This document shows positions 53,495 to 63,842 of a stretch of DNA of 64,000 nt, in pieces. Each line of letters opens with the position of its first letter. Positions within the stretch are counted from its first letter, which is position 1. The DNA comes from Ypsolopha sequella (Eukaryota; Arthropoda; Insecta; Lepidoptera; Ypsolophidae), in NCBI GenBank assembly GCA_934047225.1, contig OW204009.1:14512501-14576500 (forward strand), written 5' to 3'. The notes beneath the pieces are model-generated. The model worked only from the letters and a program-made list of their open reading frames with translations. It was not told the DNA's origin and ran no database searches. Position numbers and translations under genes: made by a program.

Positions 53495-53898
53495 GGCGAT
53501 ACAAAAAAATGGGTTTTTTTCGAATCCATTTACTCCATTATAACGTCATCTACGTATTTCATTTTTAAGTAAATGTTTATTGAGTATTTGATTAAGATTC
53601 TCACTGAAGGAAAACGCGATTGGATGAAATTTTATTCCGAAAAGACCTCTAAATTGTTTTATTTTTTCCTGTAATTCTGAAATCCTAACTAATTTAATTG
53701 TGAAATTGCATTCAAAATGTGGATATTATGTATTTGTAAAGTCTCCTTGAAAATCTTTTTGACAAAATAGCTTAGTACATTTTATATTAATAAAAAACCG
53801 AATTTTTACTACTTTTCCACGAATCCGTCCCTCTCGCATTGAGGGTTTTTTCGCATATGGGGTGACAAGGACGCTAAAACTTTTACATATCGCCTTAA
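53491..53898. mobile_element. TTAA element related to E, in a tandem chain
   Basis: It starts TTAAGGCGATACAAAAAAAT and ends TTTTACATATCGCCTTAA. The right 140 bp are the E left end in inverse (TACTTTTCCACGAATCCGTC). The left 260 bp are different from E, so it may be a chimaera or a related family. Confidence 0.6.
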
Positions 53899-54354
53899 GG
53901 GCCTTACTATTGCCAAATGGGTACTCGTTTATGGCCAAACCAAAAATAATGGAAAAATATATTATGAATAAAATCAACTCTTTAGACAATATATGCAACA
54001 TTTTTCTTTTTCATACCACCAAAACTTCTACATGAATTTTTTTTTTACTGAATGGTGTTTTTTGACCTCAAGTTCCCTACTGCTCCTGAGTGGCTTGGCC
54101 GATTGAATTCATCTATGCTTTGATAAATAGATAAACTTTATAGCTATAAACATAACATAAGATTATTCAGTCGAGTTACCACGTCCAAGTGAAAAGTATA
54201 ATTTTCTCCTATTTCGCCCTATCAAGGACGCAGCGAGCGTCGTAACAGCCACTATGCATTGCGCGCTGATATGAACGTTATTTCAATGTCGTTTCCGTTG
54301 ATATTTGTAGTGACAAATATCGAGCTGCTAATTTGGCGATAGTAATCGCCTTAA
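53895..54354. mobile_element. Repeat family F copy 2 (complete, TTAA both ends)
   Basis: 460 bp, TTAAGGGCCTTACTATTGCC to GATAGTAATCGCCTTAA. It shares a TTAA with the element on its left. It keeps GGACGCAGCGAGCGTCGTAA. Confidence 0.75.
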
Positions 54355-54702
54355 GTATAATTTTAAAATTATTACAATCATGCTGATCAATGATGGAAGT
54401 CGTGCAGTCATTGCATTGCTCGGAAACTAGCAATAAGTGAGCCAATCATAACTATTTCTGCACAGAAAACGTCACGTCTTTTAGGGTTCCGTTTTAGAGA
54501 CTACATTTCTCTGGCACGCACGGTGTGGTAGGTCAGGGACAACGACTCGCTTCTCGAGAGTTCCGTAACATTAAAATAATTAAGTAGACTAAAAGAAGTA
54601 GAAGTACATACAAGTCCTGAATAGACCCCCCAGACAAGATGCGAACAAAGAAGCATCCACTTCAAAACTTTTAAAGTACCTTATAATCCAATCGCTTCGT
54701 TC

Positions 54703-54970
54703 GTACAGTGGAGATCACATCGACCTATTCACATTGGACTATTTACCTATCTTATATTCTTTACTATAATAATAATAAGCTCAAAATCCAACCCTAGGTT
54801 CGAGCCGAACATCAGGCCACTTGATAGACGGGCAACGTTTACAAAACTTACACGGCTAACAAGGCAAAGGCATAACGCAGGGCAGCTTGAGGCGAGCTGT
54901 TGGGCAGTAGCGACCCCACGGACCCGAACATGCTCCCGGGGGAAGGCCCTGTTCCTCATCTTCAGCTTGC
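54703..54970 (-). mobile_element. Family B end and inverted LINE 3' tail
   Basis: CAGTGGAGATCACATCGACC (54706) is a worn left end of family B. From about 54766 the plus strand has TAATAATAATAAGC and then GC-richer sequence, which in minus orientation is a LINE end with a (TTA)n tail and a frame that includes REHVRVRGVATAQQ. No RT motif seen. Confidence 0.4.
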
Positions 54971-54996
54971 GTTTGTTGGCCGTTCAGAGTGGAGTA

Positions 54997-55578
54997 TAGT
55001 GCGCGCCAATCTTTTAGTCGCCTCTGATTGAGTTACGAGTGCAAGCTTGCGCAGGTACAGTCAAGGAAACAATAATATGAACGGTTGATTATTAAATGTT
55101 TACTATAAGTGGGAAGGTGTACTTGTTGTACCTACCTATTTAATATATATTTATTATTTTGGTGCAATCTTAACTATTTAATTAAAACAAATTAATATAA
55201 ACACCATTTTCCTACATTGTCGCCTTAAAACGCTATAACGACCGCGAGTTATAACAACAACAATAAACTTTAACAAACTAAATCAACAAAACAACAAATA
55301 AAGGCAACACAAACAGATTCAACGATTTACTTAACGAATCATAGAATTTTTTCCACGAACGTACATTTCATGCAACGCGCGCGTATGTAGTATACGGACG
55401 TAGCACTAACACTAACGCATAGCGTTGACACCTACTAAATGGCGAGCGGGGGGTGTGGTGCGGCACGCAGGCGGGTGTGCTCCGCGCCCTCGCTCCCGTC
55501 CCCCTGACACCGTAAAACGGCTATTGCGTCGCCTCTTGCGTCTATCTTCAGAGGCGACTAAAAGATTGGCGCGCACTG
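54997..55578. mobile_element. Repeat family G copy 2
   Basis: 582 bp, TA at 54995-54996 and 55579-55580. TIRs as in copy 1, here with CTTCAGAGGCGACTAAAAG at the right. Open frames over the GC-rich part occur on both strands and differ between copies, so they are not counted as genes. Confidence 0.88.
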
Positions 55579-56184
55579 TAGCGAGAGCTATGCTCGAAGG
55601 GTGTATGTGAAAAGTAAGTGGCGAGTGGGCACGTGATGCTGGACTCTCAGGTAGCAAGTGATCTTCGTTTAAAGTCCAGTGACAACTCTCCACCCTTTAT
55701 CCGCTCAGCAAATGTTGCCCCCTTGTCTCTAAGTGCGAGCGATCATTTGGGGGGCCCATTTAATTGAGTCGGCAAGTCTCCGCCTGCCCATTTATCCGTG
55801 TTATTAACATAGCTCGGGTAGGCGCCATAGTTCCTTCCATAGTCCCAGATATCCAGTCTACTAGCAACTCAAAAATAGTCTGATTTTTTTCGTTTTCATT
55901 CCTTACAATAGTCCTACACAGACCGGGGGTTGTCCTTGGGTGCACTCCTACAGTACGTACTGGGATAATCGTCGGTTGGTGTCACATCACATTTGGATTA
56001 AACTGTCTAAAGTGCCTCTACGTGTTGGCTTCGGCCCCACGCACGCCTCCCAAAGGCCCGGGACTGCATAGTCCCGAGATATGATAAAAATATATGTAAT
56101 AATAATAATCAAATTCTTTATTGCACAAGATAAAAATTTCATACATAGGCGAGCCTAATACTGTTTAGTATTCTCTACCAGCTA

Positions 56185-57548
56185 TAGTGCGCGCCAATCT
56201 TTTAGTCGCCTCTGATTGAGTTACGAGTAGAGATGAAACGGATAGTGATTTGGCCGGATACCGGATACCGGATATCCGGCGACGCACTAGGCCGGATAGC
56301 CGGATATCCGGCGGCCGGATATCCGGCTCAAGATATGCGTTTCGCACTTACTGAGCAAGTCTAAATATTACGCACCAAGGTGCGTGCGGGTGCAAGTAAG
56401 ATTATTCGAGCATTTTTTAAATGAAGATCATTTCTAAATGATCGTATCACAATCATACAAATGCATACATATACTGTTCATACTGAACAAATTTTCCAAA
56501 TTTTTGTTACATATTGAAAAACCAAAATTGAACCTGCCCGCCCAGTGCCCTTTCAAAATTTAAAGTAGGTTTTCATAATGAGTATTTTTTTCATTTCCAC
56601 AAGTATGTTTCTTTGGAAAAGTTGTTTAGTATGATTTCAGTATGACCATGTGTTTTTATTAAAAGATACATGTTGGTTGAGTTACATTCGGTACATTGTG
56701 AGAGCAAAAGAAGCTGGTGTAATGTATGAAGAAAAGCATAAACGTTTATTCCCAACAATTGATGTAAAGCTTGTCTTTATCTACCATAGCTCAATTCTTA
56801 TTCACTTTATGTATTAGAATTTAGATCATTCAATTATTGATGCAACTATTTTGTGATTTAAACGACTTTTTGTATGTTGAGTTAAGTATCCGGTATCCGG
56901 CCGGATACTGACTACTATCCGGCCGGATACCGGATACCAAAAATATGGCCGGATAGGCCGGATACCGGATAGTAACCGGATATCCGTTTCATCTCTAGTT
57001 ACGAGTGCAAGCTTGCGCAGGTACAGTCAAGGAAACAATAATATGAACGGTTGACTATTAAATGTTTACTATAAGTGGGAAGGTGTACTTGTTGTACCTA
57101 CCTATTTAATATATATTAGTATTTTAGTGCAATCTTAACTGTTTCATTAAAACAAATTAATATAAACACCATTTTCCTACATTGTCGCCTTAAAACGCTA
57201 TAACGACCGTGAGGCATAACAACAACAATAAACTTTAACAAACTAAATCAACAAAACAACAAATAAAGGCAACACAAACAGATTCAACGATTAACTGAAC
57301 GAATCATAGAATTTTTTCCACGAACGTACTTTTCATGCAACGCGCGCGTGTGTAGTGTACGGACGTAGCACTAACACTAATGTATTGTGTTGACACCTGC
57401 CGAACGGCGAGCGGGGGGTGTGGTGCGGCATGCAGGCGGGTGTGCTCCGCGCCCTCGCTCCTGTAACGTCTCCCTGACACCGTAAAACGGCTAATGCGTC
57501 GATTCTTGGGGCTAGCTTCAGAGGCGACTAAAAGATTGGCGCGCACTG
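56185..57548. mobile_element. Repeat family G copy 3, split by a hAT element
   Basis: TA at 56183-56184 and 57549-57550. Without the nested element (56228-56997 plus one 8-bp copy) it is about 586 bp and follows copy 2 closely. The stretch 55590-56180 before it has no recognised feature. Confidence 0.9.
56228..56997. mobile_element. hAT element (non-autonomous) with CCGGATATCCGG-rich ends, nested in G
   Basis: The ends TAGAGATGAAACGGATA are perfect inverted repeats. GTTACGAG is on both sides (56220-56227, 56998-57005), agreeing with nTnnnnAn. Inside each end are many GGCCGGATA and CCGGATATCCGG blocks in clusters of direct and inverted copies, which may be transposase-binding arrays. 770 bp with an AT-rich middle and no transposase. 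Confidence 0.93.
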
Positions 57549-58046
57549 TACCCTTTGGTAATGGGGAAGTTAAAAAATTTACATACATACATAAATTAAT
57601 AAATATGTATAATATGTATTGAAGAGAATTTGTTTAATAACTCAAAACAGACGAAAGATTTTAATTATTATGGATCATTCTGTAAATGCTACAGGGCAAT
57701 GCTATAATGTAGTACTGCAAGTGTGTAGCTTGATGTGATCTCTGCTGTACATCCGAACAGGGCATACATTTTTAGTATTCGAACTATTAGAGGCTGTGCC
57801 TAATCACCAAAACTACTAAATATAATTTGTCCTGCAGAGTAAGGCATTTTGGAATCTATTACAAAGTGATAAGGACTGACCGAGGAGCGCCATTTTGGAT
57901 ATTTTATCACGATCGTGACAGGAGAAAGTGACTATTTTCGAGCTGTGGTCAACGAACCGACTTGATAAAAGAGTCAGTAAAAAACTGGATCGCAAAATCT
58001 TTGGAATAGGATGTATTTTTCAAACATCCAATGCGTATAATTATTA

Positions 58047-58380
58047 GGTCTTTACATATGAAATTGCCGTTTTTATAGAGAATTTGAAGGCAACTCAATT
58101 TTCAGTACTAAAATTTTTGCATTTTATTTAGGGATGACAAATTCAAATTATGTAATTTTTTTTGTGTATGAATGACACAACGTTAAGTTAACAGTAACAT
58201 TAATTTAATTTTGAAAAGTATCAGCTGTAAAAAATATTTCTAATCTTATCATGGAAATGGATGGCATTTAGGACGAACTGTTTTTGAAGATTTAATTTTA
58301 GTTATCAACAAAATTTAATACGTAGATGTAAACCCTTGAAATCAACTTTCAAACAAAAAACAATGCGTGTAGCTATTGAA
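58047..58380 (+). repeat. Repeat family V copy
   Basis: AGGTCTTTACATATGAAATT, then CTCAATTTTCAGTACTAAAA and, later, GGACGAACTGTTTTTGAAGA and AAATCAACTTTCAAACAA. The last two match, inverted and direct, stretches near 430-560 and 52560-52680. Family unclassified. 57560-58040 holds only a worn family B end near 57725. Confidence 0.5.
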
Positions 58381-58403
58381 TTACAAGAATTATGAAGTTA
58401 ATA

Positions 58404-58565
58404 AAGCCGATTCTGAAGGCTTTAATTTTAGTTTTAGTGCTGTCAAGACTTAAATTTGTCCAAAGTAATTTAGCTTCTGTGCTTCACACTTATGAACTAT
58501 TTTGCAATCATGAAAATTTAGTCTTGACAGCACTAAAACTAAAACTAAAGCCTTCAGAATCGGCT
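58404..58565. mobile_element. Repeat family R copy 2 (palindromic MITE)
   Basis: AAGCCGATTCTGAAGGCTTT at the left pairs with AAAGCCTTCAGAATCGGCT at the right; inner arms include GTGCTGTCAAGACT. Left TA at 58402-58403; the right TA is not intact. The plus frame over it is a by-product of the palindrome. Confidence 0.7.
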
Positions 58566-58639
58566 ACAATGAATCTGTAAGAAAAGTTCGCCAATTTTAG
58601 AGATAAGCACCCAATATAACTCTACAATTTTGGGGATTG

Positions 58640-59400
58640 TTGATCGTTGAAAGAAGATATAGTGACTAGAATAGAAAAAGGAATTCTTCGGTGGTTGGAC
58701 ATGTAGATGAGTGAAAGTAGAGTGACGAAAGAAATTTATGGTGCGCAAGTGGAAGGCAAAGGACGTATGCTGACAAAGTTCGCGACATACTAAAGAAGGG
58801 CTCAGTGTTGCCACCTTAGCCCTTTTCGGGCTAGATCTAGCACTTTTTACTGTAGTTGAACTCGTTTTTTGATGATTTAGCCCGAAAAGAGCAATCTAGC
58901 CCTTTTCGTTATGTGTATGTTTATAGTTCTGTGAACCTAATTAAAACTAAAACCAGAAACAAAATGAGGCTAAAAACAATGATATCCATACATACTACGT
59001 ATACGATGGGGTTTACAACGACTGAAGAGAGTCTTGCTGTTCATACAAGGTGTCAACTGAAATAATAAAAAACTGTAGGATTCATTTGAAATTTTCGTTC
59101 AAATCCGCAAAAAACGCAGATGTCAATCAGCCATCAACTTTTTCTGCTTCAGCAGGTACGACAATTTTTAGCACTTTTGATAGCAAAATTTGCTAAATCT
59201 AGCCCTTTCTAGCTTGTCCAACTACTCTTTTTCAAAAATCAAGGTGGCAACACTGGAAGGGCTATGTCAAAAGTACCCGGAACAGAATAGCTTGTATGAC
59301 TAGAGTGATGGATGTGAAAGAAGTGTGTCAGGATCGATGCAGATGGTAATCTGTAATCTCTGCCTAGCCCTCTGGGCTACAGGCGTGAATGTATGTATCT
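58640..59400 (+). pseudogene. LINE ORF C-terminal remnant, split by a hAT element
   Basis: KKDIVTRIEKGILRWLDM, then SRVTKEIYGAQVEGKGR, match the stretch after the RT domain in a common lepidopteran LINE (IERxMLRWFGHVERM...LTKxIYxAxVxGxxGRGRP). After the hAT insertion the frame goes on GYVKSTRNRIACMTRVMD, VKEVCQDRCRW and then a stop before SVISA. The tail ATGTATGTATCTATGTATGT follows at about 59389. Stops and shifts make it dead. A second copy of the end is at 59940-60107. Confidence 0.75.
58803..59255. mobile_element. hAT element (non-autonomous) inside the LINE remnant
   Basis: The ends CAGTGTTGCCACCTT and AAGGTGGCAACACTG are perfect inverted repeats. GAAGGGCT on both sides (58795-58802, 59256-59263). 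453 bp. Subterminal CTAGCCCTTTTCG-like blocks recur inside. A 69-codon frame inside is not recognised and probably means nothing. Confidence 0.93.
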
Positions 59401-59786
59401 ATGTATGTAATTTTTGGGTTGACAGATATTTTAAAAATAAAACTCGATTCCATCTTCAATTCTGCAATCTATACGATTCCCATGAATGACGTCATTAACC
59501 AGAATGACGCTGAGAAAACTCTTCATTGTTACCTTTATCAAGATGATTAATCAGTAACTAAGAATTTTTACAATTTTGTTACCAAAATTTGACCTTCAAA
59601 GTGTTACGTAGTATTCTGGGCTGACTTTGGCAATATGACCTTCGTTTCTCTTTAGCTCCAATGAAGAAAAAAACCGTTTTAAATGAGATTTCGGAACGCA
59701 ATCACTGCTAACTGGTATTGTAATATTGCTTACTACATCTAACTACAGGTGTATTCTAATTTGTTGCTAATTATTTTGGTACACAA

Positions 59787-59926
59787 TCGGCCAGTTGCAG
59801 AAAGGGTTTTTAAGTTTAATGAAACTTTAAAATGAATGCTGTCACTTTCTTTGTCAAGAACAATGTAAGGGATGGCATCAACTTTAAAGGTTCATTAAAC
59901 TTAAAAACCCTTTTTGCAACTGGCTG
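59787..59926. mobile_element. Palindromic MITE (family S)
   Basis: CCAGTTGCAGAAAGGGTTTT then TAAGTTTAATG pairs with the inverse at the right, ending GCAACTGGCTG. About 45-bp arms. It lies directly before the next LINE remnant. Confidence 0.65.
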
Positions 59927-59939
59927 TAAGGTTATCGAA

Positions 59940-60107
59940 TTTCAAACGAAATCTTGAAGATACGGAAGAAGGGAAAAGTAAAAACACCCGGAATGGAAGA
60001 GTATGTTTGACTGGATTGATGGATATGGAAGAAGCGAAAGAAGTGTGTCAGGATCGTAGCAAATGGAAGTCTGTAGTCTCTGCCTACCCCTCATGGAGAC
60101 AGGCGTG
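59940..60107 (+). pseudogene. LINE ORF C-terminal end, second copy
   Basis: KSKNTRNGRVCLTGLMDM, EEAKEVCQDRSKWKSVVS and AYPSWRQA, stop at about 60106. It matches the LINE end at 59266-59360, here without a stop in the KW-SVVSA stretch. It is 5'-truncated, or its 5' part was removed by the family S insertion. An ATGTATTGTATGTAAG tail follows. Confidence 0.7.
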
Positions 60108-60267
60108 AGTATATGTATTGTATGTAAGAAATAACTAGAGCGCCTTAAAATAAAGAATGGAAATAATGAAATCACAGAACATATAATAAGGAATGAAATA
60201 ATGAATTAATGAAATCACATAAAAAAAATGAAATGCATCGATCCCAGCGTGGCTTGACCAGACTCTA

Positions 60268-60636
60268 TTAAGAGCGGTTTCCCAACCGGATTGTGAAAAA
60301 CCCGCCTTTTTCTAATTAATCGAAACAGAACACTTGGATTCAAAATTTACTCACAAGTTATTCAACAAAACCTTATTACCTATGTATTGTGTATGCTGCC
60401 ATCGAAAAGTTTCCATTTGTTTCTGTAAATAAGAATTTAAAAATTTTTTCAATTCGAAATATTTTAAAATTTAATTCACATAAACCAATGGAAACTTTGC
60501 GATGGAAACATACACAAAACATAGGTAATAAGGTTTTGTTGACTAACTATTGAGTACATTTTGAATGTAAGTGTTCTGTTTCGATTAATTAGTAAAAGAC
60601 GGCTTTTTCACAATCCGGCTGCTAAACTGCTCTTAA
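60268..60636. mobile_element. Repeat family T copy (TTAA both ends, ~160-bp arms)
   Basis: TTAAGAGCGGTTTCCCAACC and, inverted, TTAAGAGCAGTTTAGCAGCC start the arms, which pair over about 160 bp (CTTATTACCTATGTATTGTG and its inverse). TTAA on both edges. It is the empty-site reference for C copy 4. Confidence 0.8.
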
Positions 60637-60752
60637 TAAGTAACGTTTTAAGTAATTCCGTAATTCCGGGATTTTTACTATCAAAATAATATTATAAGAA
60701 GCAGATTCCACACCTACAAACTTCTCAATTTTTCCAACTTTAGGTACCTATA

Positions 60753-61014
60753 CAAGGTGACTTTTTGATCATCGTCCAAATTCATACTGGAGGCTTGATA
60801 AGTGATCGGTATCTTGGATCAGTAACAATTTTTGTGAAATTCGTAAAATGAAATTTCGGCTTCCCATATAAATTCAGTTCCAGTCCCGAGTGAATCACTA
60901 TGGGGAGTCGAAATGTCATTTTACGAATTTCACCAAAATTGTTATTGATCCATGATACCGATCACTTACCAAGCCACCAGTATGAATTTGGACGATGATC
61001 AAAAAGTCACCTTG
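60753..61014. mobile_element. Repeat family J copy 3
   Basis: 262 bp, again the same length, TA on both sides. Starts CAAGGTGACTTTTTGATCAT. It pairs end to end. Confidence 0.85.
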
Positions 61015-61789
61015 TATATCGATCCAAAAAAAAATTAAAAAAAATACAAAAATGTTTATTTACGCCAACATTACTTCAAGTTAAAATATTGTTGTTGGGA
61101 CTTCCTTTTAAGCATAAAAATACTTGTAACAAGAAGGCCCCGCTCTTCCATAATTTAAGTTGACATGAAATATACAATAACTATATTTATATAATTTTCA
61201 ATACAATAACTTTATATAATTTTCTTATACCTTATATAGTTTTAAGTTTTTAGAACATGCAAATAAGTGCATGCAAATTAAAATATCGGGTTATTCCCAG
61301 GACTCCAAAATCCAATGTTCACAAAAAAGTTAAATTTCATACAGAGATTCCCATGACTCCAAAAATGAATTTTTAGAAAATATTAATTTCTCACCGGCTC
61401 CAAAAGCTATCATGTACAGTCACATTGTACATAAATAACAAATTCAAATAAATAACGAAGCGTTTCTTTTCTTGTACTTAATGAGGAAAAACTCAATGAA
61501 GGCGCCAATTACGACACAGTAAACTGATGCACCGTCTTAAAATATATAAAAGCGTAGATGGATAAAAAATTAAAAAGTTAGGTGATTTGATTTGATATAC
61601 TCTATATTAAAATATTTATAAAAGAATCACAGCTAAACACAGTTTTTATTGTTAAGGACATGTTTTATCACAGTTAATCAGCCTTAAAATAATAAATCAT
61701 CACAATTTTAAAAATTAAACGCTTTCGAAAAATTTTAAACAGAACGCTATAAGGGTTTCACTGACATGGGTCTAGCTTTTAGTAAAACT

Positions 61790-62012
61790 ATGTGCATATA
61801 TGTACAGTTAATCTGTACATATCAGGGTTCAGCAGAATACCAGCGCTGTAGCCCCTACTGCAGCATTAAGCTGAGCTGTAATCCTTTTTTATTTACCACT
61901 GTTTTCTTTATGTTATATTTACTGGAACTGTTTGTAAATTTGTATGTTTGTATGTTTTTTCTCGTGTCTGTCGTATTTTAAAATAAATTACCTTTCTTTC
62001 TTTCTAATCTTT
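61790..62012 (+). mobile_element. Truncated LINE 3' end with (CTTT)n tail
   Basis: TATGTTATATTTACTGGAAC, then TTTTCTCGTGTCTGTCG and AAAATAAATTACC, then CTTTCTTTCTTTC. The 4-base tail and AATAAA suggest a LINE 3' end. No RT sequence. 61020-61780 shows nothing recognised. Confidence 0.4.
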
Positions 62013-62387
62013 TGGAGCCGACGAGAATAAAATTATGATAATAATAAATATTAAATTGAATTTTTGGAGGCGTTGGAAGAAATTTTTGGAGCTCTGGGAA
62101 TAACCCCAAATATCCTATCCCTGTTATAAGTATAGATTATGTAGTAGTGCACACACAAATTATAAAACGACATAGCACGTAACAGTTGTAAAACTAATTC
62201 AGTGAAATCTACAAATTATGCAAACAAAACGCACAAGAGCGCGAAATGTGAGAGTGAAAAAAAAAAGTCGTGTGGCACTGACCATGGACGTTATGCCAAC
62301 ATAAGGTTCGCTGATCGAGCTGATATTTTTATACAAACGTACTTCGCTGTTTTATTGTGTCAAAATTATTATCTTTTATGTCGGTAA

Positions 62388-62552
62388 GAGGCTCCACTAT
62401 GCTAAACATCAGTTTTGTATTGGATTCAGTTCCGTCAATGTAGACGGTAAAAATAAAAAAAAATACATGGCATGTTTTTTGGCTCAAGACAATTATTAAT
62501 TTACACTTAATATATAAACATACTTTCAATCTTCTTTTAATTATTATATATA
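62388..62552 (+). repeat. Repeat family BB copy 2
   Basis: AGAGGCTCCACTATGCTAAA to CTTTTAATTATTATATATAA. It is the uninterrupted reference for the palindrome at 8130. It goes on after 62850 with AAAAGCATGAATTGCACGAA, so the stretch 62553-62845 is an insertion in it. Confidence 0.55.
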
Positions 62553-62554
62553 AC

Positions 62555-62596
62555 TTCGACTGATGACGGCCCCATACCGAGGGCCGAAATATATCG
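62555..62596 (+). other. Hammerhead-like/PLE-terminal motif, copy 3 (intact CTGATGA)
   Basis: TTCGA, CTGATGA, a GGCCC/GGGCC stem with CATACCGA loop, GAAA, TATA, TCGAA. The catalytic box and GAAA are both intact, with one extra C between CTGATGA and stem II. Stem III would be two base pairs at most, as in minimal type I ribozymes that act as dimers. Confidence 0.45.
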
Positions 62597-62649
62597 AATT
62601 ATATTTTTTTTTTATTGTTTTAATTACACTACTAATCAAAAGCTAGTAA

Positions 62650-62796
62650 AAATTTAAATATAATTAATAAATAAAAGAAAATTTTGAACTTAAAATATAT
62701 TTCGGCCGTCAGTAGTAGGCCGTCATCACTAAGGGCCGAAATATATTTCAAGTTCAAATTTTTCTTTTATTTATTAATTATATTTAAAGTTATATA
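62650..62796. repeat. Foldback with 55-bp arms around GGCCG motifs
   Basis: TATAATTAATAAATAAAAGA then AAATTTTGAACTTAAAATAT is inverted at the right after GGGCCGAAATATATTTCAAG. The centre has GGCCGTCAGTAGTAGGCCGTC. It is close to the hammerhead-like motif and shares its GGCCGAAATATAT part, so both probably belong to one element. Confidence 0.65.
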
Positions 62797-63689
62797 TGTG
62801 TAATTGCAAATAAAAAGCTAATAGAGGCATATTATATATTTATTTAATTATAATACTTTTAAAAAAGCATGAATTGCACGAAAAAAGCGATTCATTTTCC
62901 GTATTTCAAAACCGACTGAAACGAAACCAACACACGCAGATAGTTACTAGAATAAAACATCTTTATTACATAAAGAAATTATAGTTAATGTCCTAATGTA
63001 GCCACGATTTCAAAATAACTAAGTTTTGCGTGCGTGTCATCTGATTATTGATGCAACTAATGCAATTTTGTGCTGAAATTATTAAATCACAGTTGTCTTT
63101 TATTTTGTGCAAAGACCTGCACACCATCAGCCGCCTGAAGTTATCATATGTATGTCGGAGCGGCGAGCGAATTCATTCAATTGTTTGCAATTAGTTAGTT
63201 AATTACGTCACTGATTGAAATGTCAGGTTTAGTACCTGGGTGGAATCAAAGATGGCGTTGCGGTCGGCTGTTAGCGATGTAGAAAATTACCGTGTAGTTT
63301 GGCATCGGTCATCGCAACGTTGGTATCTGTTGAGTTGACGTTGTCAGTTGCGTTTGATAGCTGTCAGTGGGAAAGAGAGAGGCAGACTGGTTAGAGTCGT
63401 TTGAGCGACCGCACGCTTCTGTGAGATCACCGCATTTCAATCTCTTATTATTCAAGCCATCTTATTGTAATTCAGTTAGAAACTTTCCTATTTGATTATA
63501 AACACTACCTATCTACATTGGCGAGTGATCATTTCTGCTAAATTACCAACCCATCTTCGGAAATATGGATGAAAGACGGGCACGTGCCCATCACGCCTGT
63601 CGGCCTTACTCCGTCATGTATATATTTTTTGTGAATGTAAAAGTAATGTGTGTACAAAAAAAAGTTATTCAAAATTTTAAATTAAATGT

Positions 63690-63842
63690 GTCATTTTATT
63701 AGTATAGTATTGAACTGTTTGTCTGTTCCGTTTCACTCAACCGATTTTGATGCAGTTTTCTTTATTATCATCGTAGAGATCCTAAGCTAAAAATGGGGCA
63801 GAGATAGAATAAACGTGGGCGAAGCCACAGTTGAAAGCCTAG
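63690..63842 (+). mobile_element. Helitron 3' end fragment
   Basis: CAACCGATTTTGATGCAGTT, then AAACGTGGGCGAAGCCACAG and, after TTGAAAGC, CTAG followed by T. The hairpin GTGGGCGAAGCCAC is intact. The 5' end was not found. 62900-63680 and 63843-64000 hold nothing I can name. Confidence 0.6.

Noticed and set aside
55412..55693. Arg/Pro-rich 93-codon ORF in family G copy 2 (and a similar one at 57304-57588)
   Set aside because: The frame is not conserved between G copies and comes from GC-rich, stop-poor repeat sequence.
58856..59065. 69-codon ORF inside the hAT element at 58803
   Set aside because: No transposase or BED-type zinc-finger motif seen; the frame is likely chance in a 453-bp element.
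63235..63640. Possible gene start near 63252 (ATGGCGTTGCGG) or 63564
   Set aside because: Frames are short, with no splice donor that fits and no recognisable peptide.
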